DNA of 64,000 nucleotides. Source: Paralithodes platypus (Eukaryota > Arthropoda > Malacostraca > Decapoda > Lithodidae). The stretch spans positions 20,032,762 through 20,096,761 of the forward strand of contig CM064560.1 in NCBI GenBank assembly GCA_032716605.1, given 5' to 3'. A program made the translations under genes and the position numbers. Below, piece by piece: positions 9,560 through 20,213 of the stretch; the first letter of the stretch is position 1; the number at the start of each line of letters is the position of its first letter. The notes below the pieces were generated by a model. It was not told the DNA's origin. It did no database searches and saw only the letters and a list, made by a program, of their open reading frames with translations.

Positions 9560-11504
9560 TGTGTTGACGTGGAGGTACCCCCGGTACGGGCCGTGCGGGC
9601 ATGAGCGCCACGTTGACCTCCTCTACCCCCCCCCCCCCCCCAACCTCATCGAAAAGAGCGGGCCACCCCAACCCCTGGCCGTCGCGGGGCTGACCCCGTC
9701 GAAGGGCGGCCGGAAGTGGAAGGCCGGCCAGCCCCGACACGGCGGGGATGAAAGGGGCAAGAACAGAAGTGCGAGGCGGAACCGACGCACTTGCCTGCAA
9801 CGTCCCAGTCCTGCGCCCGTGCAAGGCGGCAGCACTTGCAGCAGGACCCCAAAGAGGACCGGCAGAAGGACGGGACTGAGAAGACCCCGCCGCGCGACAC
9901 AGCGCGTCGGTGCGTGTCGTAAGCAGGGTCCGCAACGACACAGCGCGTCGTCGCGTGTCGGAAGCAGGGGCCGCCGACAGAGAAGCGTAGCATGCCCAAG
10001 CATCCTGCTCAAAAAACCCTGACGTATATAGCGCAGAGTACAACAAACCCTGACGAATATCCAAGGGGGCCGGCCGGCAGAACGAGGACCGTACCGTCGG
10101 GCGTTGCCGAGTTGCCGCGCACAAAACCGCCTTCAGCTCGGGAACCAAAGACACCGCGAGCCGAAGGTGGATCCGCTGAAACGCGGTCCAAACCCTCGCG
10201 AAGATCTCCTGGCGCAGACGCCTCGATAAGCCGCAGGTGGTGAACAGACGTCCGGAGGGAACCTAAAGACAAGACAATAAGTCCGTCACCCTCTGTCGCA
10301 AGGGAAAATCCTTGGCGACAGAGGGCTGATCCGGGTCAGAGAAGAACGGGGTAGCAATAGAACAAAGTTCAAGAACGGGCGCACTTATCCAGGACCAGAA
10401 CGCGCCGTCCAACCCGCCGACAGACACAAGAGGAGGCAAAAGCAGTGATGACTCCGGGGGAGGGACGGAAGGAGAGCCGTCGACGGATCGGTCGGTGAAG
10501 TCGAAGGCCTCAGCAAACCAGGCCTCCAATGGGAGAGGGAGACCGAGCAGGATGGCTAAGCCAGGCGTACCGGCGTCGCACAAACCTGTCCCATAGGAGG
10601 ACAGACCCGTCAACACAGCCAGGGACTGAATAGCCGGAAGGATGTCAGGGCGGCTGAAGTCTGACCAGAGCGTAGGCCTGCAGAAGGGAGGGGGACCGTA
10701 GCAGGGGTAGGTAGGGTGAGGCGCTGAGGGTGTGTCACCGCCAAGAAGTGCGAGAAGAGGGAGTCTTGCATCGACCCCAAGCGCCCGTCGATGCGCGACA
10801 CAACCCAGCCCTGCATAGCCGACAATCGATCCGAGAGAGGCGACCCCCCCCAAAGATTGGTCGGCCCGCAGGGGCGAGCGTGAGCGTGAGCGAGACCCAC
10901 GACACGAACCAGCAGCGTCGCGGCCCAAGGAAGGCGAGCGACGACGGTTGTGTCGCCGGTGAGGGACTCGTCCCCGATCACGAACGGCCGAGGGGGAAAC
11001 AGCACCATCCCCCTCTTCCAGCGACACGTCAGCTCCTGAGAAAGGGGACCCCGAAACCTCGCTAAACCCCACCGAGGCAAGAGGAGGGGTACCCCCCTGG
11101 CGAGACGGTAAGTGAAGGTCAGGAAGAGAAGAATGAGGAGGAGCAGGACGACAAGAGTGGGAAGGCTGGCCGGGTGAAAGGAGGCCAGGAGGAGCCGCGG
11201 GGGGAAACAGAGCAAGGATCCCCGGGGCTGAGATAACAGGGCGGCCCGACACCGAGGCGGAGGAGGGAGGGACCTCCACCGTGGGACGAGACCGTGAAGG
11301 AAGAATAGGCAGTGAAGCAGGTGAAGTAGAAGCAACGACATCCAGGTGGACCCTCCTGGACAGTGTAGGAGGAGGGAGCAGAGGGCCAGCTACAGCATGA
11401 ACAACCGCGCGCGGAGAGGACAACGTAATAGGAAGTCGTCTGGGCTGGGGAAGCGGGCGGAAGGGAGTAGAGCCCCTATCCGTAGAGGCCAGGGGAGGGC
11501 GCAC
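9552..11504 (-). pseudogene. DIRS gag-like ORF with one internal stop
   Basis: This long Pro/Ser/Arg-rich frame (with an SRSRSRSP run) reaches a TAG at 10263-10265. It then continues in the same frame through SLVPELKAVLCAATRQRP, LDIRQGLLYSALYTSGFF and a Cys/Ala-rich tail to a stop at 9552. Its position as the first ORF upstream of RT fits the Gag-like protein of DIRS elements. The true start is unclear: the first codon of the open frame is GTG, and open sequence in other frames extends to about 12200. Confidence 0.62.
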
Positions 11505-12334
11505 AGGGGCAGAGCCGCTAACCCCGGCCTCAGGGCGAGAACCATGACGAGGGCGATGGGCGTCGTCAAGGCGATCAGGAGGACGACGAGGGGCAGTAGA
11601 GGACGGACGACGAGGCGAGCAAGAGCGTGGACGGAGCTGGGGAACCCCCCGACGATGGGACGACCGGCTGCGTTACCCAGGGGAGAGGGCCAGGTGAACG
11701 GCCTTCAGTCGGGTCAGGGATACCCAGGGCGACGCGGATCCGGTCGGCAACAAAGGCCGGGGAACGGTGGCCCACAGTCCTAATGTGGCGGGAGACCATC
11801 GGCCACACCGGCGGAAGGGAAGCAGAGGCCACAGCCGCCGCCGAGGAACCAGGGCCATGGTGCAGCACATCCACCAGGGCCAGACACGTGCCACACAGAG
11901 CAAGGAGGTAGGCCGTAGAGGACACACAGAGCGAGTGGCGCAAGCAGGACTTGTGGCCCTCCAAGCACGGGGAGCGACAACCAAGGCGAAAGCAAGGCAG
12001 CCTACCTGCACTAGAAGAACACACACCATAATCGGCACGTCGAAGGAGTAAGTGGAGAGAATGTCCAAGAAGAACCAGGGAAGGAGCATGGGGAAACAGG
12101 AACACACATGCAAACAGGTATCCGTACTCACCCTAAACTGGGAGCACAGAGGTAGGTGAGGAGGGCGGCCGAGGCGGAAGAGCACTAGCAGAACCTGCAA
12201 AGATGGAGAAAGTGTTAACCACCACTCAACATCTTACATGCAGGGCCTATAACACCAGTAAAGTGCATACACCAATATAGCATCAGGCAACAAGATGACA
12301 AAAAAAAAAAGTCAATAGTGAAAGCCAACTATTA

Positions 12335-12475
12335 CCGCAAATTTGCGGGCCAATGGAGGCATAACCGTACCGACACCACCCTCCCGCAATTTTGCGGGAC
12401 CCCCAACGATCTCCGCAAATTTGCGGGGAGCCGAAACGTCCCAGAGGACCGAATCGAGCTCCCGCAAATTTGCGG
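12335..12475. promoter_or_regulatory. Array of four CCGCAAATTTGCGG palindromes in the DIRS leader
   Basis: Three perfect copies of the 14-bp palindrome CCGCAAATTTGCGG are at 12335-12348, 12413-12426 and 12462-12475. One near-perfect copy (CCGCAATTTTGCGG) is at 12384-12397. Start-to-start spacing is 49, 29 and 49 bp. The array lies upstream of the gag-like ORF on the element's sense strand, where a promoter or regulator site would be. Function is inferred from symmetry only. Confidence 0.6.
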
Positions 12476-12639
12476 GACCGGCCGAGATGGTCCGGCGCCG
12501 AAAAAAGCGAGAGGAGCGTCTAGGGAATACCAAAAAAGGCCACAAAAAATGCGTCATCTCCTTATGAACTCCAAGCAATGATGGCCATCAAGCTGAGCAG
12601 TTCTTCCTTGAATTTATCCTGACTCAACCGGTAAAGGGA

Positions 12640-13452
12640 GAGGCAAAGAAGACACACCAGGGAAGAGGAGGCACATCCCCCAGGAACCACCCAACCCACA
12701 GAGAGAGAGCAAAGCCCATGAGGAGAAGTGGCAGGGAGGGTGGTTTCGCACAAACAGGGGCCCCTGTGGGGTACCCCTGGATTGGGCAAAAGACTATGAA
12801 AGGATGGAGGTGAAACAGGAAGAGAAAACAAAAAACCAGTAAATGAAACTGGTGAGAAAAAGGGTGGCCTAGCCGTGAGCAGAGAATGTGTCAGGGGCGA
12901 AAAACCCTGTGGTGTGAAGGAGGGGCCCCCGTGGGGTACCCCTGGAGTATCACGAACCACCTGTCGCCCAGGCCCTTGAGACACAGTGAAGGACTCGAAA
13001 GGGGGGACTCGGGAATAACGCTAATAATGCGGCCGACACAAACTCTACAAACAGCACCGCCACCAACGAAATCTCAGATTGTTTACCAACGGTACACCTA
13101 GGCTATGAAAAAATGAAAACTCATAGGGGCATAGCAATTCCTGAATGAGAAAACGAGCTAGGCTAAATTAAGCTAAAAGCTAAACTATGCCCAGACTAAC
13201 AGGAAAAAAGAATATGAAAAGAGAAAGAATGAAAAACATATACGAGGAACGCCAGGCGCCCCCGTACCTTCGGTAGGCTATTTCCACACGCGTCTCCATT
13301 ATACACACTTAGGAGCCCATTTACGTGTGCCCTAGATCACGTAACATCTGTCTAACAAAAAAGAAGGCCAGATAAGCCGAAACGAACCTAAACAGGGTGA
13401 ATTAAAGGAGCACAACAAAAGCGACTTCATTCAATGGAGCGAATGAAAAAAT
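12640..13452. other. DIRS 5' leader, no gene
   Basis: This is the leader between the palindrome array and the right ITR. It contains a direct repeat around GTGGGGTACCCCTGGA at about 12768 and 12932, with the inner palindrome GGGGTACCCC. No coherent ORF is supported. Confidence 0.5.
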
Positions 13453-13746
13453 TATGACAAGAGAGGGTCGCTCATGCGCACGTTCGACAGGGATCTGCAC
13501 ATGACGTAACACGGGATGGGCCTTAAGCGGTAACTAAGGTAAACCCCTTTTTCTTCTCTTCTATGCTTTTTTCACCTTCGGTGGTAGTTTTGGTTAATGT
13601 ACAACGTCTCCTAGAGCAAGATAAGGAGTAGACTCTAGACGTTTTCTTTTTAACCGCGGTTGGAATGACGACATAGCAGTCAAAATAGACAAGTCGTCAT
13701 TGCAATTAGGTTAATAGCCTTGACGTTGGATTTGCCAAGACTACTA
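13453..13746. repeat. DIRS right inverted terminal repeat
   Basis: This is the inverted partner of 5774-6065 and includes the shared core GTCTATTTTGACTGC on the opposite strand. It is on the 5' side of the element's coding strand. Confidence 0.9.
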
Positions 13747-14053
13747 ACAAATATTTAAATCTAAGGTATGAATAGGGTAGCCTCCGTTTTCTTGGTCGCA
13801 TTTATTACGTTGTCATGGTTGCATGAAGTTTGCTCCCGTTTTCCATTTCCCGGTTAACGGCCAGCTCGGCTCCCAGTGAAGTCTGTTCCCATTTCACTAT
13901 TCACTATTCGATATTCGTCGGATTTTTCTCTTTCAGGTCGGTTTTTGTCCTCTTTTAGATCGGACACAGCCAGAGTTCGGACATCTCGGATAATCGGACA
14001 TTTTGGATTGGGTGTCCCCCCCAATTTGTCCGAAATAACGAGGGGTTACTGTA

Positions 14054-14345
14054 CAGTAATATATTATATGGATGGAGTCATGAAAGAGAAACAAGGAAGA
14101 GCAGTGGATGTTGGTGTATCGCTGATAAGGGAGGGAAACGAGTGGAAGCTACCTGTACTGCTGTTTGCTGTTGATACAGTTCTGATGAGCGATAATGAAT
14201 GGGAGTTGCAGGGTCTGGTAAATATGTTTGGAACAGTGTGCGAAAAACGGCATCTGAAGGTAAATGCGGGAAAGAGCAAGGTTATGGTCTTCGAATGGAG
14301 TGAAGCCACAGGGTTTGGCTTCGAGCCAGGCATAGTGTTTATGCA
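14054..14345 (+). pseudogene. LINE-D reverse transcriptase, C-terminal RT piece
   Basis: This resumes LINE-D after the Tigger-like MITE with YMDGVMKEKQGRAVDVG, then LLFAVDTVLMSD, the position of the catalytic box (FADDT in the 50-54 kb copy; here Ala-Val-Asp, so one catalytic Asp is lost). KVNAGKSKVMVFEWSE follows. It ends where a T-run marks the poly(A) end of an inserted minus-strand LINE-E. Confidence 0.8.
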
Positions 14346-14349
14346 AGAG

Positions 14350-14885
14350 TGGATTTTTTTTTTTTCTATGTGATTGAGGGAGGCAAAAGGCATAACTGCC
14401 TATAGCGAGTGCCTCCCCCATAGTTGAAAGAGTGACAGGGCCAAAATCAAGGGACGTTCGAGCCAAAATGCCTGGACACACGGAGTTTGAACCAATTTAA
14501 GTCATAGGAAGCGGGAAAAACTGATTCTGGGAGAGAGTTCCAGAGCTCAGCTGTTGAGTAGAAGAAAGTTTGAGAGTAACGTTTCACTCTTGGGTTGGAG
14601 AGTTGCACAGAGTAGGGGTGGGATTGAGTTGCAAGACGGGTACCACGTGCCCTACATAAAGGAGGTGGTATACACTGGGATAGCTCTGAGGAACACTGAT
14701 TATTATAGTAGCGATAGAATAGCGAGAGATGCAACATTGCGGCGGAGAGAGAGAGATTGCAGAGAGTTGGTGAGTGGACGGGAGTTAATGATACGAAAGG
14801 CCTTCCTTTCAACCTTGTCTAGGAGAGCGGTGTGAGAGGAACCTCCCCACACATGTGAACAATACTCAATACAAGGGCGCACTTG
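14350..14885 (-). pseudogene. LINE-E C-terminal part (3' half of a split copy)
   Basis: On the minus strand this reads QVRPCIEYCSHVWGG, then FYRYYNNQCSSELSQCIP, ending in ELWNSLPESVFP and the T-run at 14352-14362 (poly(A) on its own strand). The same tail occurs at 39.0-39.6 kb. The upstream half lies at 20214-20745: the frame breaks at LALYRGA and picks up here at QVRP. A 5.3-kb insert containing LINE-C separates the halves. Confidence 0.8.
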
Positions 14886-15224
14886 AGAAGACCTCCAACG
14901 TTTGTTAGTGTCACCGGCGAAGACAAATCCTCACCATTTATACAAATTGGAACACTGAACAGATGGAAAGCAGTGGCGGACCTGCGGCAGATGAACCATT
15001 TACAAGAGTTTTTACTGCCTGGCGGACCGTTCGTACCGGAGGTGTTCAACGACAAAAAAAAAGATTGGTGGTGGCTTCCAGTACAACCGTTTGGAGGACT
15101 ACAAGAGGATAATTGTTCAACCCTTCAACTACGGGGCCATCGGACGCAACGAAGACAAGAACTCTGCCAAAGTAATATGACGACTAATGGAGCATGATGA
15201 CAGCCCCCCTCCAAAGGTGTCCAG
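14886..15224 (+). other. Unidentified sequence with an open tail, upstream of LINE-C
   Basis: A frame at about 15062-15178 reads IGGGFQYNRLEDYKRIIVQP then FNYGAIGRNEDKNSAKVI before a TGA. It looks protein-like but I do not recognise it, and the frame upstream is interrupted. It may belong to the 5' region of LINE-C or to a captured gene fragment. Confidence 0.25.
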
Positions 15225-15767
15225 TACAGAGCTTGGGCGGGTGCCCAACCCCGAAAAGGGTTGAAATAGGGGAGCTATCCCCCCGCCAAAGGCGGCTTTC
15301 TAGGGCCTTTCCTAGCTGATGCTGAGAGGATTGGGTTCTAGTCATGTGGTGATGGGCTGGTCTATCAGAGTGAGAACTGAGCAATCTCTGCCATATCCAT
15401 AGCTTACTCTGACTGTTCCTTTTACTTATATATTTTCTAGATCTCAAGTGACGGCGTCTCTAACGTGGATTGACCTCCCAATCTACCAAGATTGGAAGCC
15501 AAAGCGTCACATTTTTCCCTTGCCCCTCAACTTTCTCTTCATAATTGCTGAGGGACACAGGGCCCTGGGTGGGGCTTTGGTTTCCCGGGCATTTCCGCAC
15601 CCTCCTCAGCTCCCCGCCATGGAGTGGCTTCGGTCACCCAGGCTTTATTGTGGTCGACGGGGAGGGTTCTGTGGGGGCGCTCGGTTATGGCCTTGGCCTT
15701 GCTCGGGGCCTTGGGGCTGTTCGGCCAGGCAGCTTGGGGAACAACAACAACAACAACAACAGAGCTG
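15225..15767 (+). repeat. Repeat Q, copy 1 (CAA-tailed)
   Basis: This 540-bp unit starts at TTGGGCGGGTGCCCAACCCC and ends in a CAA run (15741-15762). Inverted copies lie at 45205-45745 and 48740-49270. The third is continuous with a LINE-B-type C-terminal coding region, so Q may be the 3' UTR of a LINE or a SINE sharing that tail. It is non-coding. Confidence 0.75.
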
Positions 15768-15786
15768 ACCCCCCCCTGATGCCCTG

Positions 15787-15981
15787 ATGCCACCCACCAC
15801 CACTACATCCACCACCACCACCACCACCACCACAGGGGAACGAGCCCCAGTCACATTCTCCTTCGACCTACGAGCTGTCAACACCTCGCAGCTGCTCTCC
15901 GATAATGAGTTACCTTGTGTGAAGTTGATAGGAGTGTCTAAGTGTTGTCCCGGAAATTTATATGTGCATTTCAATAAGTAA
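15787..15981 (+). other. Short open frame after a CCA/CAC microsatellite
   Basis: A CAC-rich run ending CACAG is followed by a frame reading GERAPVTFSFDLRAVNTS and LLSDNELPCVKLIGVSKCC to a TAA. Composition is protein-like but the family is not recognised. It lies just upstream of LINE-C ORF1 and may be part of its leader. Confidence 0.2.
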
Positions 15982-16062
15982 TTAGGTGTTTTATGAGCAA
16001 TTCAGATGTAATTGGATATTCCAAGTAATTGAAAATATGGATTAAGTAAAAGAGTTCCTGGA

Positions 16063-17172
16063 GTGAGATGGGATAGTGGAGCGATTGTTGTTTTTAGGCT
16101 GGCAGACGACCACCTCGCGATGGCGGGAAGGCGTGAAAGCCTAGCTGGGGATGAGGAGGAATATGAATTTGAAGGCTTTATCACCGAGGACAAGGATGAT
16201 CAGTTGGCAAGTATGAAAAAACAATTAATGGGTCTTGTGAGATGGAGGGGAGTGATGGAAAATTGGAGGAAGGAGTTAGGGGCTAAAGTAGAAGTTTTGT
16301 CCGATATGTGTGGCGTTACTAGCGGGGTGGATAGGCCTAGGCCAGTAAGTGACAGCCTAGAGGCAGTGATGGCCAGAGTAGACGAGTTAGCGTCGGAAAA
16401 TGTGGCACTCAAGGTTCAGCTTAAGGAATATGAGGGCCACCTGAGTGAGGAAGTAAAAGGAATTAGTGAGGTAAAAAATGAGTGGACAAGGGTAGAAAGT
16501 GCCACGATGGTAGCCCTTGAAGAAATTGTGAAGGAGCAGAAGGAAGAGAGAGAAAAGGAAAAGAAAGAGTTTGAAAAAAATGTAGTGCAAGTTTTAAAGA
16601 AGAAAGAGAAGGTAGTGAGAGAGACAATAGATAGAGGTAAGTGTGTAGTAATCTTTGGAGATGTGGAAGAGCACCTGGCAGATATGAAGGTAAGAAAGGA
16701 AAGGGATGTTGTGAAAGTCAAGGGGATACTGGATTACTTAGACGAGGGTTATGGATGGGTAAAAGAACTGGAGGAGGTGAGAAGGTTAGGAATATATAAG
16801 AAGGGCGAGATGAGACCACAAAGAGTGGAACTAAAGTTTAGATCAACAGCAGAAGCAGTAGCCAATGTGAGCTGGAAATTAAATTCAACAGAGCTGAATC
16901 ATATAAGGGTAAAAAAGGACCTAAGTGTAGAAGAACGAGAACAGTTAAGGGAACTCCAAGCTAAGGCTGATGAAGAGAATGGAAAGTTGTCTGAAGAGCA
17001 AAAGAAGAATTTTTTTTGGAGAATAAGGGAAGGGCAAGTAAGGAAGTGGTACATCAGGAGCCACCAAGAACCGAAAGTAAGAGGAGTGATAGGGAAAGAG
17101 ACAGAGAGACAAGTACGAAGTCAAAGCAAGGAGACGGAGCGAGAGATAATGCAGGGAGCAGGGGACCGGTGA
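16063..17172 (+). CDS. LINE-C ORF1 (coiled-coil RNA-binding-type protein)
   Basis: This is the first ORF of a nearly full-length CR1/L2-like LINE, open for 369 codons. The first ATG of the frame is at 16063; a more internal start at 16120 (MAGRRESLAGDEEE) is also plausible. Glu/Lys-rich helical sequence forms a likely coiled coil at about 90-190. A globular part follows with CVVIFGDVEEHLADM and PQRVELKFRSTAEAV, resembling the RRM-like region of LINE ORF1 proteins. It probably binds LINE RNA. It ends 96 nt before ORF2, in a different frame region rich in GGAGA. Confidence 0.7.
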   Translation: MRWDSGAIVVFRLADDHLAMAGRRESLAGDEEEYEFEGFITEDKDDQLASMKKQLMGLVRWRGVMENWRKELGAKVEVLSDMCGVTSGVDRPRPVSDSLEAVMARVDELASENVALKVQLKEYEGHLSEEVKGISEVKNEWTRVESATMVALEEIVKEQKEEREKEKKEFEKNVVQVLKKKEKVVRETIDRGKCVVIFGDVEEHLADMKVRKERDVVKVKGILDYLDEGYGWVKELEEVRRLGIYKKGEMRPQRVELKFRSTAEAVANVSWKLNSTELNHIRVKKDLSVEEREQLRELQAKADEENGKLSEEQKKNFFWRIREGQVRKWYIRSHQEPKVRGVIGKETERQVRSQSKETEREIMQGAGDR

Positions 17173-17268
17173 GAGAGCCAGGATGTGGTGGAGAGGGTGG
17201 AACAGAGGGAGAGAGAGGGGGGAGGAGAATAGAATTAGTGGGGGAGGTGGAACTGGGTCAGGGAAGGG

Positions 17269-19587
17269 ATGGAGGAGGAGGTGAAACCTGGTAGGAGGCA
17301 GAGAGGGAAGAGAAACAAGGAGGTGGATTCAAATATACTGTGCTACTACACTAATATAGATGGAATAAACAGTAAAAAGGTAGAGTTAGATAATATATTA
17401 AGAAAAGATCAACCACAGATAGTCTGTTTGACAGAGACAAAGCTGAACCAGGACTTTGACAGCAACATAGTGTTTAGTGAAGGATATAATATATGGAGAA
17501 ATGATAGAAAGGGTAAAAGGGGAGGTGGAGTGGCAGTATTAGTTAAGAACCCTATGACAGCAAAGCACGTGGAGTTAAATAATGACAAGGCAGAAATAAT
17601 GGCAGTTGAACTCAATGATATAGAAGGAAAAAAGCTAGACATAGCAGTAGCTTACATGCCACCAAAGACCAGAGCATGGAGGGAGTTGGAGTTTGAGGAG
17701 ATGGTAGAGGATATGATTCAGTCGTTGAGAAGATTGCTTTTAAGGAAGAATCGATTGATCTTGGTAGGAGATTTCAACTGTAGTGAGGTTGATTGGGAAT
17801 CGGGAGATGCAGGGCCAAATCAGAGATCTTGGGGAAGTCGGCTAGTGGAGTTGGTTACGGAAAATGTACTTGCACAACATGTGAAGGAAAATACAAGAAT
17901 GAGGGGTAATAACGAACCTTCTAAACTCTATCTGATTTTTACAAAAGATCCTCACGAAATTAGTGATATAAACTATCTATGTCCTGTAGGTAAAAGTGAT
18001 CACCTATTACTAAAATGGAAGTTGACCTCGAGTAATGCCAATAGATTAGACAATAGCTACATAAATGACAGATTAAATTATAGTAAAGCTGATTATGTAT
18101 CCTTGAAAAGATATTTAGAGGGAGTAGATTGGGATCTTATTTTGAAGGAACGGGACGTACAAGGTAAATATAGTAGATTCCTCGAAATTTATAGAGTAGG
18201 AACCAATATGTTTGTCCCAAGATATAAAACTGGAAATTTTACTAAGCAGAAAGATTGGTTTAATTTGAAATGCAAAAGAGCTTTGGGTAGGCGTGATGCA
18301 GCTTGGGCTAGATTAAGAAGAAGGAACACTGAGAGTAATCGGAATAAATATAAACAGGAGAGGAATAGATATGTTAACATAATTAGGCAAGTTAAAATGA
18401 ACTATGAGAAGAACATAGTAAATAAATGTGAAAGTGACCCTAGATTATTTTATAAATATATAAACAGTAAGTTGAAGGTAAAGAAACAAATTACTAAATT
18501 AAGAGTTGATGCTAGGACGTATGAAAATGTATCGGACATGTGTGAGGTAATGAATAACAAATTGGGGTCAGTTTTTACTAGAGAGGAAGGTTTTGACGAA
18601 CCACAGGCGGGAGTACTGGAGAGTGGTCTTAGTAAGATTGAAATAACTAGAGATGAGCTGTTATCTGCGATGAGAGGACTTGAAGTAAGGAAAGCTATGG
18701 GACCAGATGAAGTGTCTGCCTGGGTTTTAAAGGAGTGTGCAGAGCAATTAGTGGAGCCAGTGAGGGACATAATTCAAGCTTCCTTAGATAAAGGACAGGT
18801 TCCTGTTGAATGGAAAAGAGCTAATATCATTCCGATATACAAGAATGGAAACCCTGAGGACCCTCTAAACTATAGACCAGTTTCACTTACTAGTATTGTA
18901 TGCAAGATTTGTGAAAAGCTAATTAGGAAGAGATGGATGAAAATGTTGGAGAGAAAGAAGATAATAACCCCAAAGCAATTTGGATTCAGAGAAGGGACAT
19001 CTTGTGTTACCAGTTTGCTATGTTATTACAGTAGGGTGATAGATGTACTCCAAGAAAGAGGCGGATGGGTGGACTGCGTCTACTTAGACCTTTCCAAAGC
19101 ATTCGATAAGGTACCACATAAGAGATTGTTATCTAAGCTTGAGACGCTAGGATGTGTCAGGGGGAGTTTGCTGAAATGGATGGAGAGCTATTTAACAGAT
19201 AGGGAAATGAGGACCAACATTAGAGGAACTTACTCATCGTGGCGGAAAGTTGAGAGTGGTGTGCCGCAGGGATCTGTGTTGGCACCTCTCATGTTCCTTA
19301 TGTACGTGAATGACCTGCCGATAGGCATAAACTCTTACATGTCAATGTTTGCAGATGACGTAAAAATTATGAGACAAATAACAAATAAAAGTAGTTGTGA
19401 GGAGCTGCAAGGGGATTTAGATAAAATATACGAATGGAGCACCAAGTGGAAAATGAAATTTAATATAAGTAAATGCCATGTGTTAAATATGGGAAGAAGT
19501 GTGAATAGACCAAATTGGGAGTACAGGATGGGAGATAATATAATTAGCAAGGCCGAAAAAGAAAAAGATTTAGGGTTGATTATATAA
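17269..19587 (+). pseudogene. LINE-C ORF2 endonuclease-reverse transcriptase (in-frame stop)
   Basis: The apurinic-type endonuclease motifs IVCLTETKLNQ, LVGDFNCSEVDW and GKSDHLLLKW (about residue 243) precede the RT domain. RT motifs are AMGPDEVSAWVLKE, NYRPVSLTS, FGFREGTSC, LDLSKAFDKVPHK, GVPQGSVLAPLMF and the catalytic MFADDVKI (about 694). The frame is open for 772 codons to a TAA at 19585-19587. That TAA falls inside the conserved DLGLII-DNLSPEKH junction, and the same frame continues beyond it. Apart from this stop and one frameshift at 19921-19928, the copy is well preserved and therefore fairly young. Confidence 0.88.
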
Positions 19588-20140
19588 GATAATTTGTCGC
19601 CAGAGAAACATATTAACAAGCTCTTTAGCGGAATGTATGCAATGGCCGGGAATATGAAAGTTGCTCTGAACTACTTGGATGAGACCATGGTAGCGAAAAT
19701 TATGAAGAGTATGATTAGACCAAGATTGGAGTATGCAGCAGTGGTGTGGTCCCCGCATCTAAAGAAGCATATTCACAAGTTAGAAAGAATCCAGAGAGCA
19801 GTCACTAGATTGGTTCCAAGTCTCAGAGAACTGCCATATGAAGGAAGGCTAGACAAATTAAATCTACCGAGTCTAAAAGAGAGGAGAGAGAGGGGAGACA
19901 TGATAATGATGTACAAATGTGCCCGGGGGGCTGGAGAGGCTGGATAGGGAGGATATATTAATTATGGATACAGGAATAACTAGAGGCCACAGCTACAAAG
20001 TAAAAAGACCTACCTGCAAGAACGATATCAGGAAGTTTAGCTTCCCCTATAGATGTATTGACAAATGGAATGGGCTGGAGGAGGAGGTGGTAGGGGCAAG
20101 GAACATCCATATTTTCAAGAAAAAATTGGATAAAAAGTAG
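19588..20140 (+). pseudogene. LINE-C ORF2 C-terminal part
   Basis: This continues ORF2 in frame: DNLSPEKHINKLFSG, RPRLEYAAVVWSPH, LPSLKERRERGDMIMMYKC. The G-run at 19921-19928 then shifts frame, after which GLERLDREDILIMDTG and TRGHSYKV complete the tail. The shift lies in a homopolymer, so it could be a recent slip or a sequencing error. Confidence 0.82.
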
Positions 20141-20179
20141 ACTGAGAGACGGGACAACACGAGCTTAGCTCAACTCCTG

Positions 20180-20213
20180 TAAACTACAATTAGGTAAATA
20201 CAATTAGGTAAAT
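20180..20213 (+). repeat. LINE-C 3' terminal tandem repeat
   Basis: Two copies of about 14 bp (CAATTAGGTAAATA) end the element instead of poly(A). CR1/L2-type LINEs end in short tandem repeats of this sort, used for target-primed reverse transcription. Confidence 0.7.

Larger units (their letters stand above)
5719..13752 (-). mobile_element. DIRS-type tyrosine-recombinase retrotransposon, structurally complete
   Basis: This 8.0-kb GC-rich element reads on the minus strand as gag-like ORF, RT-RNase H, then tyrosine recombinase. It has about 290-bp inverted terminal repeats (5774-6065 and 13453-13746). An internal complementary region at 6130-6243 consists of the complement of the left extension (5719-5795) followed by the complement of the right end (13716-13752). 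That arrangement is diagnostic of DIRS-1-like elements, which use it to form circular intermediates. No target-site duplication is seen, as expected. The element sits inside the Tigger-like MITE. The RT is decayed while the recombinase ORF is open. Confidence 0.9.
4590..14051. mobile_element. Tigger/pogo-like MITE, split by two later insertions
   Basis: The inverted ends are CAGTAACCCCTCGCCATTTC on the left and, on the other strand, CAGTAACCCCTCGTTATTTC on the right. TA lies at 4588-4589 and 14052-14053. The TA target and CAGT-type ends fit the pogo/Tigger branch of Tc1/mariner. Removing the piggyBac MITE and the DIRS element leaves about 0.94 kb of non-coding MITE. It interrupts LINE-D inside the RT domain, so it is younger than that LINE and older than its own two inserts. 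Confidence 0.75.

Noticed and set aside
15785..15835. CAC/ACC run as a CRISPR-like or regulatory array
   Set aside because: Simple trinucleotide microsatellite; no spacers.
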